From positions 373,199,175 through 373,263,174 of the forward strand of contig NC_066583.1 in NCBI RefSeq assembly GCF_024323335.1: DNA of 64,000 bases, in the 5' to 3' direction. The position numbers and the translations under genes are program-made. This DNA is from Lathyrus oleraceus. Its lineage: Eukaryota; Streptophyta; Magnoliopsida; Fabales; Fabaceae. The notes beneath the pieces are model-generated. The model made no database searches, had not been told where the DNA came from, and saw only the letters and a list, made by a program, of their open reading frames with translations. The stretch's first letter is position 1, and every line of letters begins with the position of its first letter. Shown piece by piece: positions 10,258 to 20,800 of the stretch.

Positions 10258-13200
10258 TTATCTTATCACAGGTACAATGCCTCGAGACTACTGAGAGAAG
10301 ATGGGTTCTCGACAGTGGATGCTCAAGGCACATGTCAGGAGACATATCTCTCTTCATTGACTTCGTGGCTAAGAAGAAGGGATATGTAACTTATGGTGAT
10401 AACAACCGTGGAGCAATACTTGGTAAAGGTAGTGTAGGTAATCCCTCCTCTACTACTATTTCTGATGTGTTGCTTGTCGAAGGTCTTAAACACAATCTAC
10501 TTAGCATCAGCCAATTATGCGACAAAGGATACAATGTATCGTTTTCAAAAGATTATTGCAAAATTGTACATAATGATGATAAGAAGAGTATGTTTAATGG
10601 TCTTCGTGTGAACAATGTCTATATGCTTGACTTAAATGAAGTATCGTTAACAAGTGACAAATGTCTCGTAACAATGAGTGAAGACTCATGGTTATGGCAT
10701 AGGCGTTTAGCACATGTTAACTTTGACTTACTCAACAAAGTAGTCTCAAAAGATCTAGTCCTAGGTCTCCCCAAAATTAAGTTCACCAAGGATCACCTTT
10801 GTGATGCTTGTCAAAAAGGGAAGCAAACGAGGATCTCATTTAAATCCAAAAATATCGTTTCAACAACTAGACCTCTCGAGCTTCTCCATATGGATTTATT
10901 TGGGCCATCTAGGATTAAAAGTCTAGGAGGAAACTATTACGGTTTCGTAATAGTGGACGACTTTTCTCGATTTTGTTGGACTATTTTCTTAGTAAGCAAG
11001 AGTGACACATTCGCCGCCTTTGAACGATTTGCCAAGCTTTCCCAAAATAAACTAAATACAAACATAGTTGCAATTAGAAGTGATCATGGAGGTGAGTTTG
11101 AAAATCACTTATTTGAAGAATATTGCGGTAACCATGGTATTGATCATAACTTCTCCGCTCCACGTACCCCTCAACAAAATGGGGTTGTGGAGCGTAAAAA
11201 TCGAATTTTGGAAGAACTGGGAAGAACAATGATCAATGAAAGTGGCTTACCAAAATATTTTTGGGCTGACGCCATTAGTACGGCTTGTTACGTTTTGAAT
11301 AGGGTGCTCATTCGCCCCATTCTAAACAAAACACCGTATGAACTTTTAAAAGGGCGAAAGCCAAATGTTTCTCACCTACATGTCTTTGGTTGCAAATGTT
11401 TTGTATTGAACAATGGAAAGGAAAACTTAGGGAAATTCGATTCCAAGGCCGACGAAGGTATCTTCCTCGGATACTCTCAATCTAGCAAAGCATATAGAAT
11501 ATACAACAAGCGATTACTTACTGTAGAAGAGTCTGTACACGTTACTTTTGATGAATCCAATCCGAGAAACGTCGGAAAGGGTAGTGTTTTTCATGGTGCA
11601 GGTACATCATCCGAAGACATACTCAAAGGTGGCGGGCCGGGGATTGATCAACCCGACATAGTCAAAATTGAGGAGGACAAAGATGTACACCATGATGAAA
11701 CCGAAGTAGATCATCCACCTTCAAACGATGATCTTCATCAAGCTTGGAAGTCCTCCAAAGACCATCCAATCGACAACATTATCGGAGATATCTCAAAGGG
11801 TGTAACAACTCGATCTAAGCTAAGTAATTTCTGTTATCACTTCGCTTTCGTTTCACAGATGGAACCTAAAAACCCTAAAGAAGCCCTACTCGATGAACAC
11901 TGGTTTTTATCAATGCAGGAGGAACTAAATCAGTTCACCAGAAATGAGGTTTGGGACCTTGTCCCTCCTCCGCGAGATCATCGAGTAATCGGCACCCGAT
12001 GGGTGTTTAGGAACAAGCTGGACGAAAACGGAGTAATAACCCGTAATAAGGCGCGTTTAGTCGCGCAAGGGTATAACCAAGAGGAAGGCATCGACTATGA
12101 GGAAACTTATGCGTCGGTTGCCCGACTCGAGGCTATACGCCTTCTCCTTGCCTTTGCTTGTGCAAAGGACTTTAAGCCATTCCAAATGGATGTTAAGAGC
12201 GCTTTCCTTAACGGTCACATAAATGAAGAAGTCTATGTCGCACAACCTCCGGGTTTCGAATCCCATGAGTACCCGGATCATGTTTATAAACTGAAAAGGG
12301 CTTTGTATGGCCTCAAACAAGCTCCTAGAGCTTGGTATGAGAGACTAAGCAAGTTCCTACTAGATCAAGGTTACTCAAGAGGAAAGGTTGACACAACCCT
12401 CTTCATTAAACGTCAAGGAAAGCACTTGATATTAGTGCAAATTTATGTAGATGATATCATTTTTGGGTCTACTAACATGAATCTTGTGAGAGAGTTTTCT
12501 GACCTTATGCAGGGCGAGTTCGAGATGAGTATGATGGGCGAACTCACATACTTCCTCGGTCTGCAAATCAAACAGCTCAAAGAAGGAACTTTCGTGAGCC
12601 AGACAAAATATTGTTTGGACCTTATCAAGAGATTTGACATGGCAAAAGCTAAGGCCATAGACACCCCCATGCCTACGTGCACCAACTTGAACAAAGATGA
12701 AGACGGTAAGGAAGTAGATGTAAAACGGTATAGAGGTATGATAGGTTCACTCCTTTATCTTACTGCTTCCCGTCCCGATATTATGTTTAGCGTATGCATG
12801 TGTGCAAGATATCAATCATGTCCCAAGGAATCCCATTTAAAAGCCGTTAAACGGATACTTCGATATCTATCCGGTACTCCGAAGTATGGACTATGGTATT
12901 CCAAAGGTAATGATTGTTCCTTGGTAGGTTTTTCCGATTCCGACTTTGCCGGTTGCAAATCGGATAGGAAAAGCACAAGTGGCACTTGTCACCTATTTTC
13001 AAACTCTTTGGTTAGTTGGCATAGCAAGAAACAAGTTTCTGTTGCCTTGTCAACCGTCGAAGCGGAATACGTTGCCGCCGGTAGTTGTTGTGCCCAAATC
13101 CTATGGATTAAGCAACAACTATTGGATTTTAACCTCAAACTTGAACGTATTCCCATCTTTTGTGACAACACGAGTGCTATTAACCTGACCAAGAATCCTG

Positions 13201-13400
13201 TGCTACATTCTCGCACTAAACATATCGAAATTCGACACCACTTTCTTCGGGATCATGTAGAGAAAGGTGACATCGTGTTTGAACACGTAAACACTGAAAA
13301 TCAACTAGCGGACATTTTCACAAAGCCGCTAGCCACTGAACCTTTCTTTCATATTCGCCGAGAACTTGGCATTCTCGATATTTCGGAACGGGCACTCTAA
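10251..13400 (+). CDS. pol: SIRE-like pol polyprotein: protease, integrase, RT, RNase H (1049 residues)
   Basis: An uninterrupted copia pol frame. Protease: LDSGCSRHMSG near residue 21. GAG-pre-integrase: WLWHRRLAHVNF near 148 with CDACQKGKQ. Integrase triad: MDLFGPS (near 213), RSDHGGEFE (near 277), QQNGVVERKNR (near 310). RT: WVFRNKLDENG (near 585), FQMDVKSAFLNG, and the catalytic YVDDIIFG (about 732-739). RNase H: SDSDFAGCKSDRKSTSG (near 895), STVEAEYVA and CDNTSAI, ending with the LADIFTKPL signature. All key acidic residues are present, so the enzymes may be functional. The true first codon is uncertain: the frame opens in the gag overlap, and the protein would normally be made as a gag-pol fusion. 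It is out of frame with gag here (-1), either by programmed shift or by recent small indels. Confidence 0.93.
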   Translation: MLIILSQVQCLETTERRWVLDSGCSRHMSGDISLFIDFVAKKKGYVTYGDNNRGAILGKGSVGNPSSTTISDVLLVEGLKHNLLSISQLCDKGYNVSFSKDYCKIVHNDDKKSMFNGLRVNNVYMLDLNEVSLTSDKCLVTMSEDSWLWHRRLAHVNFDLLNKVVSKDLVLGLPKIKFTKDHLCDACQKGKQTRISFKSKNIVSTTRPLELLHMDLFGPSRIKSLGGNYYGFVIVDDFSRFCWTIFLVSKSDTFAAFERFAKLSQNKLNTNIVAIRSDHGGEFENHLFEEYCGNHGIDHNFSAPRTPQQNGVVERKNRILEELGRTMINESGLPKYFWADAISTACYVLNRVLIRPILNKTPYELLKGRKPNVSHLHVFGCKCFVLNNGKENLGKFDSKADEGIFLGYSQSSKAYRIYNKRLLTVEESVHVTFDESNPRNVGKGSVFHGAGTSSEDILKGGGPGIDQPDIVKIEEDKDVHHDETEVDHPPSNDDLHQAWKSSKDHPIDNIIGDISKGVTTRSKLSNFCYHFAFVSQMEPKNPKEALLDEHWFLSMQEELNQFTRNEVWDLVPPPRDHRVIGTRWVFRNKLDENGVITRNKARLVAQGYNQEEGIDYEETYASVARLEAIRLLLAFACAKDFKPFQMDVKSAFLNGHINEEVYVAQPPGFESHEYPDHVYKLKRALYGLKQAPRAWYERLSKFLLDQGYSRGKVDTTLFIKRQGKHLILVQIYVDDIIFGSTNMNLVREFSDLMQGEFEMSMMGELTYFLGLQIKQLKEGTFVSQTKYCLDLIKRFDMAKAKAIDTPMPTCTNLNKDEDGKEVDVKRYRGMIGSLLYLTASRPDIMFSVCMCARYQSCPKESHLKAVKRILRYLSGTPKYGLWYSKGNDCSLVGFSDSDFAGCKSDRKSTSGTCHLFSNSLVSWHSKKQVSVALSTVEAEYVAAGSCCAQILWIKQQLLDFNLKLERIPIFCDNTSAINLTKNPVLHSRTKHIEIRHHFLRDHVEKGDIVFEHVNTENQLADIFTKPLATEPFFHIRRELGILDISERAL

Positions 13401-13698
13401 TCTGTTGTTTACATTATTCCATTTAAAACCTTAATACTGTACTTCTGACAAATCTATGTTGTTGTAAGCACATATCTGATGTTCACTAAGTCACTCCGGC
13501 ATTAAGGTGTATTGTTCCTCTTCCTCTCTCTCTGCTAAGTCTCATGACTACAATAGTTATGTCTCATAATGATGTGGTTTATATACATATATTTGATATC
13601 TCTCTTTGGTTGTTTATCGCTGTATGAACTGTTATTTATGCATCAAACTGGTCATTGCATGTGCTGAATAGTGAAAAATGGAAATTTGAACTGTATGA

Positions 13699-13799
13699 GT
13701 CGACCGCAGCAGGGCTATGGTCGACGCATGATTAAATAATTTTTGCATTTCCTCAAACATCAAACAGTATGCGTCGACGCATACAGGGGTACGGTCGAC
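13699..13799 (+). repeat. GTCGAC motif cluster upstream of ORF3
   Basis: Four GTCGAC hexamers in 101 bp (13699, 13720, 13773, 13794), three of them within GTCGACGCAT, with GCTATGGTCGAC and ACGGTCGAC contexts like those in the LTR cluster at 6855-7114. Chance expectation for one hexamer is about one per 4 kb, so the clustering is real. It lies about 180 bp upstream of the ORF3 TATA box. Confidence 0.75.
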
Positions 13800-13980
13800 G
13801 CATCGCTCGATAATTTCATGTTTCTGCAAAAATTTTAAATCATCTCTCATGCATTCACATCATTAAATGTGCAATTACCTTCCATTACCTTTCAAACTAC
13901 CCACTACTTTGTAACTTGCATCTACCTAGTGGCTATTGTTCTTTGCTCTTCCATCTTCCCAAAAACCCTAACCTTTCCAC

Positions 13981-13987
13981 TATAAAT
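13981..13987 (+). promoter_or_regulatory. Candidate internal promoter TATA box for ORF3
   Basis: TATAAAT in the context TTTCCACTATAAATTGGG, 97 bp upstream of the ORF3 ATG, followed by a pyrimidine-rich, ATG-free leader. It resembles a plant core promoter. Whether it is used cannot be told from sequence. Confidence 0.45.
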
Positions 13988-14077
13988 TGGGAAAAACCCC
14001 TCTCTAGAAGAATCACTCTCAAAACCCTCACTAAACCTTCTCTCTATATCCAAACACTCAGTCTCAAACCTACTCAA

Positions 14078-15583
14078 ATGGCTTCCTCATCACGCAGACC
14101 CTCCGGCAAAAGACCCCGAGAATCATCCGGTGCATCTCTCCCCGTATCTGCTGTATCACTCGTTCCACCTGCTCGTGTCGAAATTTTCAACAAAGACATC
14201 GGTAAACGAGGAGTTGTGCAATAACATGCGTTCTACAAGCTTGAAGCTGAACGCATGCACCTACCGGAAGTCCTGTCTCTGCTGCAGCATCAAGGACTCA
14301 TCAACTTCTTGGAGTGCAACACTCAATACAGTGAAGACCTTGTCCGAGTTTTCTACTCCGGTCTTCATGAGAACTTTCGCGGGCACAAGCTTTCCTCCAG
14401 AGTTGGCTCTACAAAGGTATCGATCAAATCAAATTTCTGGAACAAGTATTTTAACATATCTGTGGATGAAGCTGGAAATTCTCTACCTGAGGTGACTGAC
14501 TCTAACCACATAGAGGGCTATGAGTTTAAAAGTGCATTAAATGACATGCTGGCACGACCATATTCTGATGAGTTTGTGCAAAGTGACTTGTTCCCACGAA
14601 CCGTCACTGCCGGCAAGCTGAACGCCGGAGAAAGGATTCTTCAGTGGGTTGTCTCACGCATCCTGCGGCCGAAGAAGGGCGGTCTCTCCAGAGTCGAACA
14701 GCCCGAGGTTCATTTGATTTACATTCTGAAAAATAAGATAAAAATCAACTGGCCATACTACATTGCTAGTAGAATGTATAATCTACGTGATTCCGGGCGA
14801 GGGACTGCTCTTGCCTACGGATCATTCATTCAAGAAGTTCTTACTGCCGCCAATGTTAATCATCTGTCTTTCCCGTTCACATCAATCTCACCTGACAAAG
14901 AGTTTAGCACAAAAACCATGTCTATGATGGGATATATTTGGTGCAAGGAGCGGAGAAAATATAAGTTTGTTAGAAGAGGATACGTTCCTCTAAGTGCTGA
15001 CAGTGATGAAAGCGAAGAACAAGACGATGAAGTGGAAAATGAAGAAGAAGAAGAAGAAGAAGCTAGGCACGATGCTGCTTACAATGGTGGAGACGACAGT
15101 CCTTCACCCGTTGGCACGCATGACTACTCCGGCTCTGCTTGGGTTCAGCAGCCGGATTCAAATGAAGAAGATGTTCCACGATGGGGTGGCTGGGGCGAAT
15201 GGCAACATACGAGCTGGACAACTCAACGTGAATCTTACCAGCCGTATCACCAAGTTGAGGAAGAATTTCCTCCATCCCCCCCACATCAAGCTGATTCTTC
15301 AGAGCTGTTGGAAATGATGCAAAGCATGCAACTTGCCCAACAATCCTTCATGCAATCCCAGGATGACCGACTTGCTCAAATTAACAGTCAACTTCAGACC
15401 CAAAATGAGCGGCTCGACAATCTCTCCACAAGTCTAAATGAACGGTATGCAAATTTGGATCGGACTGTCACCGGGAGTCTTAGGCATCTGGAAGGTGTGT
15501 GTGATTACCTAGAAACTCTGGCTGACCCTAGCAGAAACCCAAGCGTCTGCTACCATCCCGGCCACCGTCACTTAAGACAATAG
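14078..15583 (+). pseudogene. SIRE-like third ORF (envelope position; putative plant transposon protein type) with one in-frame stop
   Basis: A frame of 501 codons in the place where SIRE/Maximus elements carry their extra, so-called env-like, ORF. It is broken only by a TAA at 14222-14224 (codon 49); the same frame is open on both sides. Residues 1-40 are Ser/Pro/Arg-rich. About 55-290 is a conserved globular part (LPEVLSLLQHQGLINFLECN, FPRTVTAGKLNAGERILQW, WPYYIASRMYNL) that I associate with the Transposase_32 / putative plant transposon protein family. An acidic Glu-rich stretch lies near 305-330, and a Gln/Leu-rich coiled coil near 410-470. I see no signal peptide and no membrane helix, so an envelope role is doubtful. 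The function of this family is unknown. Start at 14078 chosen for its AAATGGCT context; a restart at the Met at 14255 would drop the first 59 codons. Confidence 0.75.
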
Positions 15584-16024
15584 CCCTTCATATGCATATT
15601 ACATGTTGCTTGTTGTCTTTGAATGCATTCCTGTTTTTTTTCTGTTCTGCATGTTTATGCAACCGTTATTTCCTTATGTATTTTCTCCTTTTATTTAATG
15701 ACTATTAGTAAGAAATGATATAAGTGTGATATTATTTCGTTGGTATCTATATCTCTGCTACTACCTGTAAATTTTTTTCGTTATTTTCTTGAAAAATCAC
15801 TCTGTCTCTCTTTTTGATGTTGTCAAAGGGGGAGAAAAGTGCTGAACAAAATGTCCACAACTAACAGTCTGACAAGACAAAATGTCCACAACTAACAGTC
15901 GCCTTCACTTTCTGCAAATAGCCTTAGATTACAAAAGAAAGGGGGAGTGTGCAAAATGTGTCAATACCGCATGCTGTTTGTCACGTTGATTTATACAGGT
16001 TGTCATCATCAAAAAGGGGGAGTA
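15584..16024 (+). other. 3' UTR of the SIRE-like element with three polypurine-tract-like motifs
   Basis: No gene. It holds three G-rich purine runs: AAAGGGGGAGAAAAG (15825-15839), AAAGAAAGGGGGAG (15933-15946) and AAAAAGGGGGAG (16011-16022). The last ends two bases before the 3' LTR and is the functional PPT by position. Between the first two is a 24 bp perfect direct repeat (15846-15869 and 15877-15900, starting ACAAAATGTCCACAAC). Confidence 0.8.
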
Positions 16025-17837
16025 TGTAAAGACAAAGTGTCATACAACATACGATATCAAGTTTCGATGATGACAAAAGACCATCATGCACGTCTACAAA
16101 CAAATGCAACACATTACCCACCATATCCTTTTCTACGTTCCTCTAAATCTACTATAATCATCAAAAAACATGTAGACAAAGTGTGATCATGACTAAATGC
16201 ATGAAAAGCACAAATCACAATTTTTTGCAGGTTTGAAAGCTTTGAGTCGACCATAGGGGTCAGCTCAAAGCTCACGGGTCAGCGCAAAGCTCAACCCAAA
16301 CTGGAGGATGGTCAGCGCAAAACTGCTTGCGTCGACCATAGGGTCGGCGCATAGCTCACGGGTCGGCGCATAAACCCCTTGTGTCGACCACACGTCAGCG
16401 CATGGCATAGTGATGCTATCCACGGGTCAGCGCATGAAATGTTTGAGTCGACCATAAGGGTCGACGCATGCCCCACGGGTCAGCGCACGCCGACCTATGG
16501 TCGACCGTTCGCGCGCCAACTCAGTTTTCTGAGTTATTTCAAATATTTGAAATACTGTTATGTTTGTTTGATGTTGTCTGTTACTATATATAGAAGTCAA
16601 AACACTTCTATTAACCAACATTTGTCAATTTGTATTCAAGTGTTCAAGGAAACAAGAAAGAGTGAAAAAGGTGTCAAAGATTCATCATCTTCATCTTCAA
16701 CAGTTCACAATACATCAACTGCACACAATAACTTTTGATGTGATTCGTGATAGTTAGAAGGTGATAAGGTTCGTAGTTGCGATTGGAGAATCGGGTTCGA
16801 GTTGAAGTCTTGGCAGGTTCTTTCTTGAATAAAACCATTAGGGTTTTATCCTCCAATACTGGTTTGTGTTTGGGGGTTTTTGGACGAATTCCTTCATTAA
16901 CATTCAGCTGAGCGAAGGTAGCTGATAAGAAAACGTCTTCATCAGTTTAGTAGCGGAGTCGGTGTTTGTGTAGTGAAGGATTCGGGTTTGATACGTTTGT
17001 GTTCGTGATCAGCCGGGCCAAGGGATTGAAGAACAGAAGGTTCCTCAACGAGTGGCAGGAAATGGAGGTCCAACATCAACGATCAAAGGTCTTGATTCAT
17101 CTTGAATCAAGGAGCAAGGATAAGAAGTATCATTCAACACAGTGGAAGTTCTGTTGTTTACATACTTTGCAATCCTTGTAAAAACGATTAAATCTTACAG
17201 GTGATAGCTAATCTATATCTCAATTCTAATTTTAGAATTGAGGGCAGACGTACCCCGAAGCGAGGACGGCGGGGGAACTGCCTCATCAAATCTGCGTCTT
17301 CTTTAATTTTCTGCATAATCTGTTTTTCAGCTTAAAATTTAAGTGATTTTAGTTTAAGCAATTTTTACGAAACGCTGATATAAGTTGAGTAAGTGATTAA
17401 AACTGCTGTTTGAATACTAAGTACAATATTATATTGTACTAGGACAAATTGAATCACTTACTCAACTCAAATATTACTTGGAGTGCTTATGCACACCAAG
17501 TGTTTGTAAAGTTGCTTAAGCCAAAATTGTCTTAAGTTTGCATCAGTCTAAATTTGGTGTTTTGATTCATTGGAACTAGGCTTGCTAGTAAGTGAATTAT
17601 ATCATTGATCGTGCAATTAGTGTAGTAACTTGTATCTCAATTTATCACTTATCCATTAGCTTAACGCATATCCGGTTTTCCAATAACGGTTCGTTTTAGA
17701 CTAAATTTTCCTCGGCCGCTTCCGCACCTAAAACAAATTTTTAAAACCAATTTTTCTTTTAAATTGGTAGCGCCGACTCAAGTTTTTAATTGGGATCTAT
17801 TCAACCCCCCCTTCTAGATCTGTGCCATAGTCTAACA
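16025..17837 (+). repeat. 3' LTR of the SIRE-like element, 1813 bp
   Basis: The same length as the 5' LTR, with about seven substitutions (for example the T/C differences near 6682 and 7217 and the A/T difference near 7264, in 5' LTR coordinates). It carries the same motif cluster (16246-16505), TATA box (16585-16592) and palindrome (17384-17466), and ends TCTAACA before the CCTAG duplication. Confidence 0.95.
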
Positions 17838-20800
17838 CCTAGTTCATATGGGTATCTTGTGTAACTTCTTCACCAAGCTTCTTCAACAATTGATCAAAAT
17901 TTTCAAGGGATACTTAAAATTTTATCATCTTATGCATATGTGATATCCCTTAGGTCCCAAAAGTCAAGAGAATTGCAAGCTAGCAAGTTGGTAGGTGGTG
18001 GTTGACCAGAGGAATTCATCTGATCAAAACTGGGGTTCCCTAGACCCTATCTCCTATAATTTATGTCATATGAAAATTACTCCAAGAGAAAAGTTACTCT
18101 ATATGACATTCCAAACAACTTTCATGTTGAAGTATAAAGCTAGTTTTTTTTGGAAAGTCATTTTTTATGGTGAAAGATTATAGGTCATTTTGTCTAAACC
18201 CTAATTTGGAGGTCAACTATCCAAGGCCATAACTTGCTCAATTTTTATGAGATGAAATATTTCCAAGTTGCAAAGTCAAGTTCAAAATGTCTACTTCAAC
18301 TTTTATGTTTGGAGGAAGAGCTAATTCAACTTTTATATGCATGTGATATGAGGATACATTATAGGTCATTTTGGACCAATGCCATTGAACAAGTGATTTT
18401 CCTCAACTTCAAAAATGCATAACTCCTTCATATTAAATCCAAATGAGGTCAAATTTGTGACCATTTTTAAGGACTTTGAGATAGATACAACTTTGATGAA
18501 GGAATATTTCTCATTTGAAGCTCATACAAAAAGTTAGCCAAGGTGGAATAAGTGAACATATGGCTTGACACTTAGAATTTTTTTTGACATGTTTGATTTT
18601 CCCAACTTCCACCTCAAACTTCATCATGATCCAAGCTTCAAATGAAAAAGTGTCCAACATGAAAGTTGTTCCTCTTGATCTAACCTTTCCAAAAAGTCCA
18701 ATTTTATTCATTTTGGACAAGATTTGAATGGGATGCGCATGGCTTGAACATTGTATCACCATTTGGCAAGATTGAACTTGAACATTCCATACACCACTGC
18801 CTTGCATTCCAACATGATCTCAGCATTGCTTGTACTCAATTATGGATCAGAAGAAGTGATTTCATGGGCCTGTACACGCCCATGCACTCATGCATTACAC
18901 ATTGCTATTTTTGGGTTCCATTTCAAGTGTGCAAATATCAAACCATTTGGCTATAAATAGAGCCCTCTATGCTCAGAATTATGGACCCTGCGTGCCAGCT
19001 TTGCTTCCAAACCTTCAAACCCTTTCACTTCAGAGGATAATCTTGATAATTTACATTGGAAATTGAGGTTGAATCTCACTATTTTGAGATTTAAATCTCC
19101 AAGAATCCTGAACCTTTTGATAATTCAATTCTACTCCTCCAAGTGTTCTGAACAAGAGCAAGATCAATCGAATTCAGACCTACATTGAAGGTATTTTCCA
19201 GAAAATTTAATCTCTTCGATTCTCACTCAATTCTTCATAATTCTCTTGGATGTTTGGTTGTCTGAAGTCCTACCAATGTAGGCAACGAGATTGAGTTGCT
19301 TTGAGGTTAAATCGAAGTAACACAGATCGTGCACCTTAAATTTTAACTCCTTGTATCTCTCAATATACCTGGAGTTAGGATAAATTGAGGCCAGATTCGA
19401 GCTTAGTGGTATTTTTACTTTAAACTCATGTCCTTGTTTTTAATTTTGGTGATGGTTGTGACTGAACCAGTCCGGTGAGGCTCACCGGAGCTTTGGCTCC
19501 GGTGGTGAGTTGGCAGTCATCAGAGCCACATGATCCATTTGAAATTATCTAATCTTGCGCGTTAGTTTGGATTACCACTTGTGTTACACATTGTCTTGTG
19601 ACTATGGTGGAAAGCGTGCTAGCAGCCACTTGATCTGCCACCTCAATTAATGAGGGAGATCAAGTGGTCCACATTTTTTCTATTTTCTGATATTTCCTTT
19701 TATTTGATTTATTTTCATTAATTCATATTAATTTTAATATTGATCCAAAAAATATGAGAGTTTCACCAAAAAAATTTAAATAAATTCCTCTTTCATTTTC
19801 TGAATTAAAATTATTTTTGGATCATTATTAATATTTTTCATGATATAATTGATTTTGTGAATATTTTTAATTGTTTAAAAATACTTTTATGTTTCCAAAA
19901 ATTATGAAATTTTTTCTCCAAGGTCCTTTGACCTTGTTTGACCTATGGTAAATCTCATGGCCATTTCTTTGGTGTTTTGATGAGGTTTTAGGAATTTGAC
20001 AAACCATAATTTAATTTAATGCATTATTTAATTGATTTTAATTGTTTAATTGCAAAATAAATTGTGTTGAGCATTTGATATTGACTTGTGTTGTTGGACT
20101 TGTGTTGTTAGGCCTTGGTCAAGGTTGATTTGACTTTGTTGAGTTAAAATCATTGGACTCAGGGGATTGATGAAATGTACATTTCATCTCCCAAAATGAA
20201 TGAATGATTTTAATTTGATAAAAGTCCTCCTTTGACCAATTTGTGTTGATTCCATTTACCCTCCCCTTTCATCTTGATCCCATTCTCTTTTCATTCATGT
20301 CATGATCCTATGATATCTCCATATCCTAAGGCTAGTTGATTGAAAAATCAACATGAGTGTGGATGAGATTAGGTCCACCCTTTTGTATATTATTTTTAAG
20401 TGTGGTATGTTTTAGGAGCATGGTTCATAATATCATGTCTCTAACATGCATTAACACTAAAATTTCTATTGCCCGATCTCAAATAGTTGTGACTTCTACA
20501 TAAGTCCAATTACGATTGCTTAACATAACGCTAAATTGTTGACACAAAAAAAGGCAGAGCATTCTAGTAAGTGAGATTGTAAGTCTCCCCTCTTTCATGG
20601 TATTGTGTGGAAACTTCACCTTTTTTCCTTCCTTTGGAAGATGTCTTGGTTCAAGAATTCATGCTTGTGACAAGTGGGTTGAGTGTTCTCCAAAGAATGA
20701 CTTAAACAAAACAAAAGCAAAAGCAATACTAACTTCTAATCAAATAACAACTAACCTTTAATTTCAAACCATTTACTTTTATGCACTTTAATTTTAAGTC

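Larger units (their letters stand above)
13401..14077 (+). other. Spacer between pol and ORF3 with promoter-like content
   Basis: 677 bp without a gene. It holds a GTCGAC motif cluster (13699-13799), a TATA box (13981-13987) and a CT/AC-rich leader (14020-14075). The leader resembles a plant 5' UTR and runs into an AAATGGCT start codon context at 14078. Confidence 0.6.
6634..17837 (+). mobile_element. SIRE/Maximus-type Ty1/copia element, 11,204 bp, young and nearly intact
   Basis: Two LTRs of identical length (1813 bp each, 6634-8446 and 16025-17837) flank PBS, gag, pol, a third ORF and a polypurine tract. A 5 bp target-site duplication CCTAG is present at 6629-6633 and 17838-17842. I count about seven substitutions between the LTRs by eye (about 0.4%), so insertion was recent. 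The large size, tRNA-iMet PBS, gag with two CCHC knuckles and an extra ORF after pol are characteristic of the SIRE (Maximus) lineage. Defects seen are an out-of-frame gag/pol junction and one in-frame stop in ORF3. Confidence 0.95.

Noticed and set aside
10230..10271. A possible mini-intron (GT...CAG) at the SIRE gag/pol junction
   Set aside because: About 31-40 bases is below the size of known plant introns and removal does not clearly produce the expected frame.
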